Shown here: positions 33,414 to 42,467 of the stretch, piece by piece
Numbering within the stretch: the stretch's first letter is position 1
Layout: every line of letters starts with the position of its first letter
Assembly: GCA_016215555.1 (NCBI GenBank)
Contig: JACRJC010000034.1
Coordinates: 62,001-126,000 of the forward strand
DNA: 64,000 bases
From: Rhodospirillales bacterium
Lineage (GTDB): Bacteria; Pseudomonadota; Alphaproteobacteria; Rhodospirillales; WMHbin7
Reading direction: 5' to 3'
Made by a program: the position numbers and the translations under genes
The notes under the pieces: model-generated
Seen by the model: the letters and a program-made list of their open reading frames with translations, nothing else
Databases searched by the model: none
Told to the model about the DNA's origin: nothing

Positions 33414-34841
33414 CTAATAATCGCGCTTGAGAATCCCGCTGGCGCCGTACAGCCCCATGCCGGTCAGGAACCAGCCGGCGGCGACGTGCAGCCAGAGATA
33501 GGCTTCCGCCAGCCAGCCGAAAACTCCCGTGGGTACGGGCAGCCAGAAAGTCTCTTGTTTGAGATCGACCAACGGCAGCAGCACATCCAGCGAATAGACG
33601 ATGGGCAGGAAGGGTTGCGGCGCCGGGCCGGCCAGGCCCGAGGCGGCAATGACCGAATTGGCCTCGGCCAACCAGAAGACGGCAGCGCCCAGCAGCCACA
33701 TCGCCAGCAGCCAGTGAACGGCCCGCCAGGGCGCATAACCAAAGCCGATGCTGGACTCCAGCACATGGCTCCAAGCCCAGCGCAGGGAGCCAAGGCGGCC
33801 CTTGCGCCTGAATTCGCGCTCCTTCTCCATCAAGGCCAGACGGGCGTCGCGCCGATGGCCCAAGGCCTTCAGCACCTTGGCCAATTGCTCGTAGGGCTGC
33901 GGAGTGAAGCTTTCCGTATCCTGGCGTTCCAGCCAGCGCTTGCGCACCGAAAAGCCAAGCGGCGCCTGATCGGAAAAGCGCTCGAAGCAAAAGCCGTCGA
34001 TTTGCAGCTTGCCGACGGCGGGCCAGCTCGGCTCGTCATCGTCGAAGACCTTGGCATGCGAATGCCGCACGTCGAGCTTGCCGTCGAAGCGTCCGCCCCG
34101 GATCGACAACAGCTTGCCCATATCCGCCGAGACCAGACTGATGTCGCCCTTGGCCTCGAAGCCGTCGCGCAGGAAAACGCCGCCCGCCACCTTGATGCCG
34201 TCGGCGTAGAGCGCCCGCCCGCCCTCGTTTTCGAAACGGCCCTTGATGCAAGACAAGATGCCGCCGATCTCGGCCTCCAGCAAGCGCACCTCGCCCTTGG
34301 CCCGGAAATCGTCGCGCAGAAACAGGCTGTCCCTGACCTTGACGCCACTGAAATCGATGGCCGGGCCCTTCTTGCTTTCGAACCGCCCGCCGATGCATGA
34401 CAGAACGCCGCCGATCTCGGCCGCCGGCAAGGCCAATCCGGCCGTGCATTCGAAACCCGCCGTCAGTAGAACGGCGCCGCTGACCCGCATGCGGTCGGCG
34501 CGGAAGGCCTTGGCGACACGGCATCCAGGCAGGAAAAGGCCGACCAGGCGCGCGTCCCGCAGCATCATGCCGTCGGGGAAATCGCAATTCACGAAATAAA
34601 GCCAGACATCGACCCGGCGGTTTTCCAGGTCGAACACGCCTTCGACCTCGATGCCTTCGACATGGATGCCCTTGGGATGCAGATCCCCGTAACGGCCGCC
34701 GATCAGATCGATGAGGAAGGCGGCGGAAATCTTGGGCTTGGCGTCCAGGGCAAAGCGCAGAAACGAGCCTTCCGCAGCCGCGGCCAGGATCTGTTCTTCG
34801 ATCGGGCTTAGCCCGGATTCTTCGTTGAGTCTCAAGTCCAT
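33414..34841 (-). CDS. Beta-helix repeat membrane protein, unknown function
   Basis: 475 aa. Residues about 50-270 contain tandem units of the type AEIGG-[VI]-LSCI-x-GRFE followed by GVKV-x(4)-FLRDDF-x-AKG, each near 50 residues, as in right-handed beta-helix or pentapeptide-like proteins. Residues about 290-350 are charged and helical (PYEQLAKVLKALGHRRDARL). Two or more TM segments lie in the last 120 residues (HWLLAMWLLGAAVFWLA and WLHVAAGWFLTGMGLYGASG). A similar architecture is annotated vaguely as membrane-associated oxidoreductase in actinobacteria. I see no cofactor motif. Confidence 0.8.
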   Translation of the reverse strand: MDLRLNEESGLSPIEEQILAAAAEGSFLRFALDAKPKISAAFLIDLIGGRYGDLHPKGIHVEGIEVEGVFDLENRRVDVWLYFVNCDFPDGMMLRDARLVGLFLPGCRVAKAFRADRMRVSGAVLLTAGFECTAGLALPAAEIGGVLSCIGGRFESKKGPAIDFSGVKVRDSLFLRDDFRAKGEVRLLEAEIGGILSCIKGRFENEGGRALYADGIKVAGGVFLRDGFEAKGDISLVSADMGKLLSIRGGRFDGKLDVRHSHAKVFDDDEPSWPAVGKLQIDGFCFERFSDQAPLGFSVRKRWLERQDTESFTPQPYEQLAKVLKALGHRRDARLALMEKEREFRRKGRLGSLRWAWSHVLESSIGFGYAPWRAVHWLLAMWLLGAAVFWLAEANSVIAASGLAGPAPQPFLPIVYSLDVLLPLVDLKQETFWLPVPTGVFGWLAEAYLWLHVAAGWFLTGMGLYGASGILKRDY

Positions 34842-35021
34842 AAGAGCGCAATTATTCTAAGATTAATTAATTGTGACAGCTTCTTTTACGGGCGGATGGT
34901 GTCAAACTTCTGCGACCGGCGCAACCGATCAATGGTTGATCGCAAGCAAGAACGACGTCTGAAAAATCCGGCTCTTCGACGTTTGCTGTGGAATTTGATT
35001 TGATTGCCGACATAGTTCTTA
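34842..35021. other. Promoter region, no gene seen
   Basis: Together with repeat copy B this forms a 334-bp gap between the beta-helix gene and the universal stress protein gene, both on the minus strand. It has AT-rich DNA at 34851-34880, a likely promoter for the beta-helix gene. GATCAATGGTTGATC (34927-34941) is a short perfect-arm palindrome (GATCAA/TTGATC), oriented opposite to an FNR box. Confidence 0.45.
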
Positions 35022-35125
35022 CCTCATGCCTTCCGGAGGGCCGAAGGCCCGTCTCGAAGGATGGGCATCGACAAAATGCCCCACCCTTCGAGACGCCTGC
35101 GTGCCGCAGGCTCCTCAGGGTGAGG
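35022..35125. repeat. Dispersed palindromic repeat, copy B
   Basis: Second copy of the element at 2998-3080. Shared parts are CCTCAT at the left end, GTCTCGAAGGATGGG, CACCCTTCGAGACG and CTCCTCAGGGTGAGG at the right end. The loop sequences differ. It lies after the end of the universal stress protein gene. Confidence 0.75.
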
Positions 35126-35175
35126 ACTCTTGTTTACCCATTTCCATTTGCAGCGTCGAGGAGCCAAAAATCCCG

Positions 35176-36012
35176 TCAGTGCGACAGAATGACCGGCACC
35201 GTCATATGTTTCAGCATATGGCGCGTAGCTCCGCCCAGCACGATCTCGCGCAGGCGCGAGCGGCCATAGCAGCCCATGACGATGAGATCGATATTCTCGT
35301 CGGCGGCCCTGGACAGCAGCATGTTGCCGACATCGACATCCTCGGCGAAGACATGCTGAGCCTCGGCCTTGACGCCGTGGCGGGCCAGATGCTGAGCGAT
35401 GTCGGCGCCAGGCACGGCGCCATGGCCGTTATTGCCGCCCCTGGGGTTGATGGCCAGCACGAACACATGCTTGGCGTCGCGCAGAATCGGAATGGAATCG
35501 CCCACCGCACGGGTGCTTTCGCGGGACGCGTTCCAGGCCACCATGATGCGCTGGCCCAGAACCTTGAAATGACCGGTATAGGGAACAACCATCACCGGGC
35601 GTCCCAGTTCGAAGACCAGTTCATCGGCGATGTCGATTTGGCTGCCGTCGCCGTTGATGGAGCCGTCATGCTGGCCGACCACCACCAGATCGGCATAGCG
35701 CCCGTGCAGGGACAATTGCTCGACCGGATCGCCTTCGGCGAAGCGCCATTCCACCGGCAGGCCGCTATTGCCCGTCCGCTCGCCCCACAGCTTGGCGGCG
35801 GCGGCCAGGCCTTCTTGCTGGTAGCGGGCCTGAACCTCCTGGACCTGCTGTCCCATCAGGGATTGCACGAATTCCGGCACGTCCGGATTCGTCGCCACGT
35901 AAAGGCCGATCAGATGCGCGTTCTGGGTCTTGGCCAGGGAAAGGGCCAGATCGATGCGGGTGGCGCAGTTCGCCGATCCATCGACATGCACCAGTATGTC
36001 TTTATAGGGCAT
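35176..36012 (-). CDS. Tandem universal stress protein (two UspA domains)
   Basis: 278 aa with two Usp domains. The first begins YKDILVHVDGSANCATRIDLAL; the second begins KVLGQRIMVAWNASRESTRAV and ends DLIVMGCYGRSRLREIVLGGATRHMLKHMTVPV in part. The second keeps the ATP-binding G-x2-G-x9-G-[ST] region (GCYGRSRLREIVLGGAT), while the first reads VVVGQHDGS, a weaker form. Such proteins help survive starvation or low oxygen, and the position next to panC and the cco locus fits that. A CCTACCC heptamer lies 41 bp upstream. Confidence 0.9.
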   Translation of the reverse strand: MPYKDILVHVDGSANCATRIDLALSLAKTQNAHLIGLYVATNPDVPEFVQSLMGQQVQEVQARYQQEGLAAAAKLWGERTGNSGLPVEWRFAEGDPVEQLSLHGRYADLVVVGQHDGSINGDGSQIDIADELVFELGRPVMVVPYTGHFKVLGQRIMVAWNASRESTRAVGDSIPILRDAKHVFVLAINPRGGNNGHGAVPGADIAQHLARHGVKAEAQHVFAEDVDVGNMLLSRAADENIDLIVMGCYGRSRLREIVLGGATRHMLKHMTVPVILSH

Positions 36013-36106
36013 GACAGTCCTCGTCTTCCAAAAGCTGGTTTGTTTGGAAAAGCCTACCCCAATTCACGGCGCTTGGCACTACCCGCCTGGACTTACGCGT
36101 TGTAAA

Positions 36107-36946
36107 TCAATCGATGGGCAGATTGTCGATCAGCCGCGTCCGGCCCAGCCAGAGGGCGGCCAGAATGCGGGCCGGGCCCTTCGCATGCTCGATGGCGGCC
36201 AGGGTGGCGGCATCGCGCACTTCCACGTAATCGGCCTTGTCGAACCCAGCCGCCAGCAGGGCCCGAATGACGTCGCGGCAAGTTTCCGTCGCTCCGGCGC
36301 CGTCATGGATGCGCTGTGCCGCTTGCGAAAGCTGGCGAAACAGCAGCGGCGCCAACCGGCGTTCCTCGGGCGTCAGATAGGCGTTGCGCGACGATTTGGC
36401 CAAGCCGTCGGCCTCGCGCAGGGTTGGCGCGCCCAGGATGCGCACCGGAATGTCCAGATCGGCAACCAGGCGCTTGATGACCTGCAATTGCTGGTAATCC
36501 TTTTCGCCGAAGACCGCCAGATCGGGCAAGGCCTGCAGCAAAAGCTTGGTCACCACGGTGGCGACGCCGGCGAAATGGCCGGGCCGGCAATCGCCGCACA
36601 GGCCTTGCGAGACCCCGGCGACGGTAATGCTGGTGGCGAAATCCTTGGGATACATCACCTCGACGCCGGGCAGATAGGCCAGGTCGCAACCGGCGCTTTC
36701 CAGCAGCGCCAGATCGGCATCCTCCTGCCTGGGATAGCGCTGGAAATCCTCGTTGGGGCCGAACTGGGCCGGATTGACGAAGATGGTGGCGACGGCGCGA
36801 TCAGCCTTCTGCTTGGCCAGCGTCACCAAGGACAGATGGCCCTCATGCAGGGCGCCCATGGTGGGCACCAGCCCCACGCTTTGCCCCTGCCTTTGCCAAC
36901 CGGCAATGACGGCCCGCAGATCGGCTGGCGTGCGCGCGACCTGCAT
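36107..36946 (-). CDS. panC: Pantothenate synthetase
   Basis: 279 aa. Joins pantoate and beta-alanine with ATP to make pantothenate. Family blocks are VGLVPTMGALHEGHLSLV (HIGH-like HEGH), TIFVNPAQFGPNEDF, FGEKDYQQLQVIKR and SSRNAYLTPEER (KMSKS-equivalent). Its start codon lies inside the end of the 274-bp foldback element. panB is not in the window. Confidence 0.96.
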   Translation of the reverse strand: MQVARTPADLRAVIAGWQRQGQSVGLVPTMGALHEGHLSLVTLAKQKADRAVATIFVNPAQFGPNEDFQRYPRQEDADLALLESAGCDLAYLPGVEVMYPKDFATSITVAGVSQGLCGDCRPGHFAGVATVVTKLLLQALPDLAVFGEKDYQQLQVIKRLVADLDIPVRILGAPTLREADGLAKSSRNAYLTPEERRLAPLLFRQLSQAAQRIHDGAGATETCRDVIRALLAAGFDKADYVEVRDAATLAAIEHAKGPARILAALWLGRTRLIDNLPID

Positions 36947-37218
36947 TAGGCCGTAAACTCATAAACGCCACGGACGCGACGCTGGCGATTTTCGTGTCCG
37001 GACAGGCGCTTGTCCCGCCGTGGACTGGGCGTCCACAAGGGGCAAGCAACGCATCCGGACGCGAAAATCGTCGCGTCCCTTTGGGCTTGGGTGAAAATGG
37101 CCGACTGATGCGTCGAAAAACTCGACCATATTCCCGACATGCTCATCCTTTTTCTCCTGTCATTCCGCAATTTTCACCGCAAGCGCGTCTCGCGGGGTTT
37201 ATCAGTTTACGGCCTAAT
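36945..37218. repeat. 274-bp foldback element with 22-bp terminal inverted repeats
   Basis: ATTAGGCCGTAAACTCATAAAC (arm at 36945-36966) matches the reverse complement of 37197-37218 at 21 of 22 positions. Inside are hairpin A, 36986-37001 with 37055-37070 (15 of 16 paired), and hairpin B, 37085-37098 with 37170-37183 (one gap). The element fills the fnr-panC gap: its right end supplies the fnr stop codon and its left end the panC start codon. TTA/TAA at the edges could hide a TA target duplication, as in mariner/IS630-type MITEs. Confidence 0.7.
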
Positions 37219-37987
37219 CGCCTCCCCCCTCGGCCAGCTTGGAGAGCAGCGGCAGATTGTTCAGCACCACGTGCGAATTGTCGGGAATGACGATCACACT
37301 CAGCTTCTTCAGATGCGTGAAGGTGCGGCTGACGGTTTCGATGGTCAGACCCAGGAAGTCGGCGATGTCGGAACGGCTCATCGGCAGCGCCACCGGGCTT
37401 TCCGGAAGGCCGCGTTCGGTGGCGCGTCTGGCCAGCGAGGCCAGGAAGGAGGCCAGACGCTCCAGCGCCGTCTTGCGGCCCAGCCACAGCATCTGCTCGT
37501 GGGCCCGCATCAGTTCGCGCACCGCCAGATCGAACATGCGCCGTTCAAGCATGGGAGCCACTTCGCGCGTCTGGCCACCCAGCATCCTCTGAGGGAAACG
37601 GCAGGCGCTAGCTTGGTTAAGAGTTTCCGCCGAATAGGGATATCCAAGACTGTTGGCGAGGCCGAAGACGTCGCCGGGAAACAAGAAGCCCACGATCTGG
37701 CGCCGTCCGTCTGACAGCAGCTTGTAAAGCTTCACCGAACCCGAGGTCAGGGCATAGACATGCCCCGCCTTGTCGCCTTCGCGGAAAATGGCGTGCAACG
37801 GCGGAAACTGGAACTGATCGCGCATCGACAGCACGCGCGTGAATTCATCCTTGGTCAGGCGTGAGCACAGCGAGGTTTCCCGGTTGATGTCGCAGACGCG
37901 GCAAAGCTGCGACGGATAGTCGCTTGGCCGCAGGCTTTCGGTGTCTGCCGGATCTCGAAAGTCGCGGACGTCGAATGAAGCGGTCAT
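37214..37987 (-). CDS. fnr: FNR-type oxygen-responsive transcription regulator
   Basis: 257 aa of the Crp/Fnr family. C29, C32 and C41 (CRVCDINRETSLC) plus C129 (ASACRF) can hold a [4Fe-4S] cluster, so it should sense oxygen directly. A cyclic-nucleotide fold (GSVKLYKLLSDGRRQIVGFLFPGD in part) precedes the HTH at about residues 190-230. There the recognition helix has ETVSR, the E-x2-SR that reads TTGAT half-sites. ATG 37985-37987 overlaps the ccoS stop, so it may be co-expressed with ccoGHIS. Its likely targets include ccoN (box at 46277-46290). Confidence 0.93.
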   Translation of the reverse strand: MTASFDVRDFRDPADTESLRPSDYPSQLCRVCDINRETSLCSRLTKDEFTRVLSMRDQFQFPPLHAIFREGDKAGHVYALTSGSVKLYKLLSDGRRQIVGFLFPGDVFGLANSLGYPYSAETLNQASACRFPQRMLGGQTREVAPMLERRMFDLAVRELMRAHEQMLWLGRKTALERLASFLASLARRATERGLPESPVALPMSRSDIADFLGLTIETVSRTFTHLKKLSVIVIPDNSHVVLNNLPLLSKLAEGGGD

Positions 37988-38169
37988 GTTTTGTCGCTGT
38001 CCTTGTTGACGTCCGCTTTCGGCTGCGGCGGATCGTCGTCGAATAAGATGCGATGCGCAGAACCGTCGAGATCCTCGAACTGCCCCGACTTCAGGGCCCA
38101 CAGGAAGGCAAGCAGGCCGAACAGGCCCAACAGCAACGCCACCGGAATGAGCATCAGAAGATTTGTCAT
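37984..38169 (-). CDS. ccoS: CcoS, cbb3 oxidase assembly protein
   Basis: 61-aa one-TM protein. After the TM (LLMLIPVALLLGLFGLLAFLW) comes ALKSGQFEDLDGSAHRILFD, the CcoS signature. It is needed in studied species for fitting heme and copper into the oxidase. ATG at 38167-38169 overlaps the ccoI stop (TGATG). A TTG one codon upstream is also open. Confidence 0.95.
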   Translation of the reverse strand: MTNLLMLIPVALLLGLFGLLAFLWALKSGQFEDLDGSAHRILFDDDPPQPKADVNKDSDKT

Positions 38170-40499
38170 CAACGCCTTCCCAGACGCAGCGCATTCACGA
38201 TCACCACCACCGAGGACGAGGACATGGCGATCGCCGCGATCAAGGGCGTGACATGTCCGGCCATGGCCAGTGGGACGGTAACCAGATTATAGGCGAGCGC
38301 AAGCCCGAAATTCTGCTTGACCAGCATATTCGATTTCTTGGCGACTCTCAATGTCTCGGCCACCGACATCAAACGATCACCCTGGAAGATGACGTCGGCG
38401 GCGGTCTGGCTGACATCGACCGCCGTCGATGGCGACATCGACACGAATGCAGCCGACAAAGCCGGCGCGTCGTTCAGTCCGTCGCCAACCATCAAGGGCT
38501 TGTGGCCGGCTTGCTTCAATTCCTCCAGCCTTGCCACTTTGTCGGCCGGCAGGCATAAGGCGCGCCATTTCGCCACGCCCAAACGATTGGCCAGGCTCTC
38601 GACGGCGAAAGCGCGGTCGCCGGACAGCAATTCCAAAGAATATTTCATCTTCGTCAGTGCATTGACGGTTTCTTTGGAATCCAGCCTGGGGCTGTCTTCG
38701 AAAGCGAAGCGGACCGGCTGGCGGCCCGTGCGCGCCAGCCATAATTCCGGCCCCTCGCCGCCATCCAACTCGTCGGATACCTGGCACCAGGCGCGGCGCC
38801 CCAGGCGAACGCCGTCGCCCTCCAGCCCCAGTCCGGCCAGTTCCGTCACCTCCCGCATCGGCGCCGCCTCCGGGCAGCGGCGGGCCAGGGCCCGGGCCAG
38901 GGGATGGCGGCTGGAAACGGCCAGCGAGGCCGCCAGGGCCAAATCGGCCGCGGTCCAGTCGCCTGGCAGCAATTCGGGCCGGCCCAGGGTCAGGGTGCCG
39001 GTTTTGTCGAACAGAATGTGATCGACCTGGGCCAGGCGCTCCAGCGCCGTGGCGCTCTTCATCAGAATGCCTTGGCGCATCAGGCGGCCCGAGGCCACGA
39101 CCTGGACCACCGGCACGGCCAGGGCCAGGGCGCAAGGACAGGTGATGATGAGGACCGAGACGGCAATCATCAGCGCCGGCTGCCAGGCTGTTCCCAGGAT
39201 CAGCGTCCAAAACAGAAATGTGCCCAAGGCCGCCGTATGCACCACCGGCGCGTACCAGCGCGCCACCCGGTCGGCAATGGCGGCATAGCGGGCCCGGCCC
39301 TGCTCGGCATTTTCCATCAGGCGCACGATTTCGGCCAGCAGCGTGGCTTCGCCGGCCGCCGTCACTTCAAGGCGCAAGGCCGCCGACAGATTCAGCATGC
39401 CGGCAAAGACAGGGGTTCCGGGTTTGGCCTGGATGGGCAGGGTTTCGCCGCTGATCAGGCTGGCGTCAAGGTCTGAGACGCCTTCCGAGACCTTGCCGTC
39501 GATGCCGATGCGCTCGCCCGGAGCCACCAGAACGATGCTGCCGGTCGCCACCTGTTGGGGCGGCAGCAGTTTCCTGGCGCCGTCGGCCAGCAGAACCGTG
39601 ACCGAGCGCGCCCCCAGGGCGATCAGATGCGAGGCGGCGGAACGGGCGCGGCCGCGGGCCCGGCTATCGAGATAGCGGCCGATGAGCAGGAAGAACAACA
39701 GCGAGATGGCGGCGTCGAAATAGGCGTGCTCGCCGGCGCGAACGGTCTCCCACAGGCTCATGCCGGTGGCGAGCAGAACCCCCAGCGAGATCGGCACGTC
39801 CATGTTGGTGCGCTTGGCCGAAAGCGCCTCGTAGGCCGACTTGAAGAAGGGGCGGCCGCTATAGACGACGGCGGGCAGCGCGATCAGGGCCGACAGCCAA
39901 TGCAGGAAGGTGCGCGTCGCCCAACCCATATAATCGGCCTGCCCGGCCCAGATCGACACCGAGAACAGCATCACATTGCCGGCGGCGAAGCCGGCCACCG
40001 CCATGCATTTCAGCAGTTCCTTTTCATGCGCCGAAACGGCATCGCCGATGCGGGCCGGATCGTAGGGCACCAGGCGGTAGCCCAATTGGGTCACGCTGTG
40101 CACCAGCAGATTTGGATCGGCGGCGCCATCGATCCAACGCAGTTCCAGCCGGCGCGTGGTCATGTTCAGGCGGGCATGGGTGACGCCCGGTTGCCTTGCC
40201 AGCACATTCTCGATCAGCCAGACGCAGGCGGCGCAATGCAGCCCTTCCACCATCAGATACAAGACCTGATCGCCCTTCTGGCCCGGCTTGGCATGCTGCG
40301 TGAAATCGACCCGGGCCGCATCGTCCTCCTCGGGCACCAGGGGACGCTGGGCGGGATCGAGCGAACGGCGCTGGTAATATTGGTCCAGCCCCAATCCTTC
40401 GACCAGATCATGCGCGGCCTGGCAGCCAGCGCAGCAATACTGGCCGCCGATCTCCTTGCCGGGGATTAGACCCTGACCGCAATGACGGCAGCTGGCCAT
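38169..40499 (-). CDS. ccoI: CcoI, copper-translocating P1B-type ATPase for cbb3 assembly
   Basis: 776 aa. An N-terminal Cys-rich segment (CRHCGQGLIPGKE...CCAGC) comes first, then an HMA domain with GLHCAAC. Eight TM helices include the ion-path CPC (ITCPCALALAVP), and the phosphorylation site is DKTGTLT. The hinge GDGLNDAPAL is also present. It exports copper for the CuB site of CcoN. The gene stands between ccoH (9 bp upstream) and ccoS in the ccoGHIS operon. Confidence 0.96.
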   Translation of the reverse strand: MASCRHCGQGLIPGKEIGGQYCCAGCQAAHDLVEGLGLDQYYQRRSLDPAQRPLVPEEDDAARVDFTQHAKPGQKGDQVLYLMVEGLHCAACVWLIENVLARQPGVTHARLNMTTRRLELRWIDGAADPNLLVHSVTQLGYRLVPYDPARIGDAVSAHEKELLKCMAVAGFAAGNVMLFSVSIWAGQADYMGWATRTFLHWLSALIALPAVVYSGRPFFKSAYEALSAKRTNMDVPISLGVLLATGMSLWETVRAGEHAYFDAAISLLFFLLIGRYLDSRARGRARSAASHLIALGARSVTVLLADGARKLLPPQQVATGSIVLVAPGERIGIDGKVSEGVSDLDASLISGETLPIQAKPGTPVFAGMLNLSAALRLEVTAAGEATLLAEIVRLMENAEQGRARYAAIADRVARWYAPVVHTAALGTFLFWTLILGTAWQPALMIAVSVLIITCPCALALAVPVVQVVASGRLMRQGILMKSATALERLAQVDHILFDKTGTLTLGRPELLPGDWTAADLALAASLAVSSRHPLARALARRCPEAAPMREVTELAGLGLEGDGVRLGRRAWCQVSDELDGGEGPELWLARTGRQPVRFAFEDSPRLDSKETVNALTKMKYSLELLSGDRAFAVESLANRLGVAKWRALCLPADKVARLEELKQAGHKPLMVGDGLNDAPALSAAFVSMSPSTAVDVSQTAADVIFQGDRLMSVAETLRVAKKSNMLVKQNFGLALAYNLVTVPLAMAGHVTPLIAAIAMSSSSVVVIVNALRLGRR

Positions 40500-40508
40500 G
40501 CAACTCCG

Positions 40509-41009
40509 TTACGGAATCTGAATTCGCTGGGCCAGTTGATAGCTGTCTTTGTCGCCGATGGCAACCACGCGCAGATCCCAGACCCCATGGAAGTCCAACT
40601 GCGCTTCCGTTGTGTAGTTTCCCTGGCCCTTGGCCGACATCGGCACGCTGACGTCATGCCCGTCTTGAACCGGGCGGATCAGCAGAGCCCGCACGATCAG
40701 ACCGTCGATAGGCTTTCCATCCTTGGTCTTGAAGCTGGCTTCGATCAAGACTTGACGCTGAAGCCCGGTGTTCGCCGGCCCCACGGGCAAGACCTTGGCT
40801 TCGACCTGCCAGCCCAGCTCCTCCTGGCGCTTGGCCAGTTCGAGGTTCTTGTTGTAAGCCAGGCCCTTCTCATAGGGATTCTTGGTCTCAAGCCCCGAGA
40901 AGGTAGTGGTCGCGGTATAGATCAGGATGCCGTTGACGGCGACCACGACCATGAAGGCGGCGACGAAGATATAGGGGTACCACCAGCCGGGTTTACGCGC
41001 CTGAGCCAT
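40509..41009 (-). CDS. ccoH: CcoH, cbb3 oxidase assembly protein (FixH)
   Basis: 166 aa with one N-terminal TM (WWYPYIFVAAFMVVVAVNGIL) and a periplasmic domain of the FixH family (TTFSGLETKNPYEKGLAYNK; FHGVWDLRV near the end). It stays with the oxidase subunits during assembly in known systems. It lies 9 bp after ccoG and 9 bp before ccoI. Confidence 0.95.
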   Translation of the reverse strand: MAQARKPGWWYPYIFVAAFMVVVAVNGILIYTATTTFSGLETKNPYEKGLAYNKNLELAKRQEELGWQVEAKVLPVGPANTGLQRQVLIEASFKTKDGKPIDGLIVRALLIRPVQDGHDVSVPMSAKGQGNYTTEAQLDFHGVWDLRVVAIGDKDSYQLAQRIQIP

Positions 41010-41018
41010 CGGTAAGCT

Positions 41019-42467
41019 TTACTCCTCGGGTCCGGCGAAGATGTCCGACGCCTGGGCGGTATCGCCCGTCAGCTTGTCGCGGATGGTGATGGTGATCGGC
41101 ACCGAGCCCTTGGGCACGTCGCCTCGAGCCACCGACAAGAAGACGCGATAATCGCCGACCTGGTCGGGCTTGACCGGCAGCATCGGGGGCCCGTCGATGT
41201 CTTCCTGACCGATGATGCTGGTCTTGGAGACTTTGACGCCGTCGATCTCGAAAACGATCTCGCGCGGCACGCGGACCATGTTGAGAATCTTGAAGGTGTA
41301 GCCGTTGCGCACGCCGCCGTCCGACATGCGCGAGAACAAGGGCGCGCGCTCGTGGATGACGTTCAGCTTCAGGCGGTCGCGGGTCGATAGCGAGTAAACC
41401 ATGATCGACGAGACGATGATCAGCACGGCACAGTAAATCAAGGTGCGCGGGCGCAGCAGTTGCGGATGCGGCTTTTGGCCCTGCGCGCGCGATTTCTGGT
41501 TGGCGATCGAATCGTAGGTGATCAGGCCGTGCGGCAGCTTGAAGCGGTCCATGACCTCGTTGCAGGCATCGACGCACAGGCCGCAATTGAGGCAGGCCAA
41601 TTGCGAGCCCTCGCGGATGTCGATGCCGGTCGGGCAGGCCTGGACGCAGGCGTTGCAGGCCACGCAATGTCCGCGGCCCTCGAAGCTCTCGCCGGGCCTG
41701 GCGGGTCCGCGCGGCTCGCCGCGCCAGGGTTCGTAGGTGATGATGAGCGATTCGTCGTCCAGCATGGCGCCCTGGAAACGGGCATAGGGGCACATATAGA
41801 TGCAGGCCTGCTCGCGAGCCCAGCCGGCCATGACATAGGTGGTGGCGGTCAACAGGAACAAGAACAGATAGGTGCCGCTGCCGGCGTCGCCCCTGAAGAT
41901 TTCGCCGATCACCGTGGTGGCGTCGTTGAAATACATCACCCAGGCGCCGCCGGTCAGGACGGAGATGATCAGGAACAGGAAATGCTTGAACAGCTTGATG
42001 CCGAGCTTGCGCATCGACCATGGGCCCTTGTCGAGCTGCATGCGCTTGGTGCGCTCGCCCTCGACCAGGGCTTCGACCCACAAGAAGAGGTCGGTCCAAA
42101 CGGTCTGAAAACAAGCGAAGCCGCACCAGACGCGGCCGAACAGCGAGGTGGCGGCGAACAGAACGACGGCGGCGATGATCAGAAGGCCGGTCAGATAGTA
42201 AATTTCCTGCGGCCAGATTTCGATGAAGAAGAAATAGGCGCGTCTGGCCGGCATGTCGATCAGAATGGCCTGGTCTGGCGCGCCCGGACCCCGGTTCCAG
42301 CGCAGGAACGGCGCAAGATAATAGATGCCCAGCAGCACGATCAGCGTCACCCATTTGGCCGTCCTGAAAATGCCCTTCACATTGCGTGGGTAAGGCTTCA
42401 CATAGGTCGCGTAAAGCTTGCTTTGCTTGCCCTTGTTCTTGGCTTGCGCAGGTTGCGTCATCGACAT
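41019..42467 (-). CDS. ccoG: CcoG, polyferredoxin-type assembly protein (FixG)
   Basis: 482 aa with about five TM helices and two 4Fe-4S clusters: CVACNACVQACPTGID and CLNCGLCVDACNEVMD. C-terminal periplasmic immunoglobulin-like FixG domain (residues about 370-480). In other bacteria it reduces Cu(II) to Cu(I) during oxidase assembly. First gene of ccoGHIS-fnr. It is separated from ccoP by 344 bp with a terminator, so the assembly genes have their own promoter. Confidence 0.96.
   Translation of the reverse strand: MSMTQPAQAKNKGKQSKLYATYVKPYPRNVKGIFRTAKWVTLIVLLGIYYLAPFLRWNRGPGAPDQAILIDMPARRAYFFFIEIWPQEIYYLTGLLIIAAVVLFAATSLFGRVWCGFACFQTVWTDLFLWVEALVEGERTKRMQLDKGPWSMRKLGIKLFKHFLFLIISVLTGGAWVMYFNDATTVIGEIFRGDAGSGTYLFLFLLTATTYVMAGWAREQACIYMCPYARFQGAMLDDESLIITYEPWRGEPRGPARPGESFEGRGHCVACNACVQACPTGIDIREGSQLACLNCGLCVDACNEVMDRFKLPHGLITYDSIANQKSRAQGQKPHPQLLRPRTLIYCAVLIIVSSIMVYSLSTRDRLKLNVIHERAPLFSRMSDGGVRNGYTFKILNMVRVPREIVFEIDGVKVSKTSIIGQEDIDGPPMLPVKPDQVGDYRVFLSVARGDVPKGSVPITITIRDKLTGDTAQASDIFAGPEE

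Noticed and set aside
34927-34941. GATCAATGGTTGATC as an FNR site
   Set aside because: The half-sites face the wrong way (ATCAA first, TTGAT second) and spacing is 3 bp; the consensus is TTGAT-N4-ATCAA.
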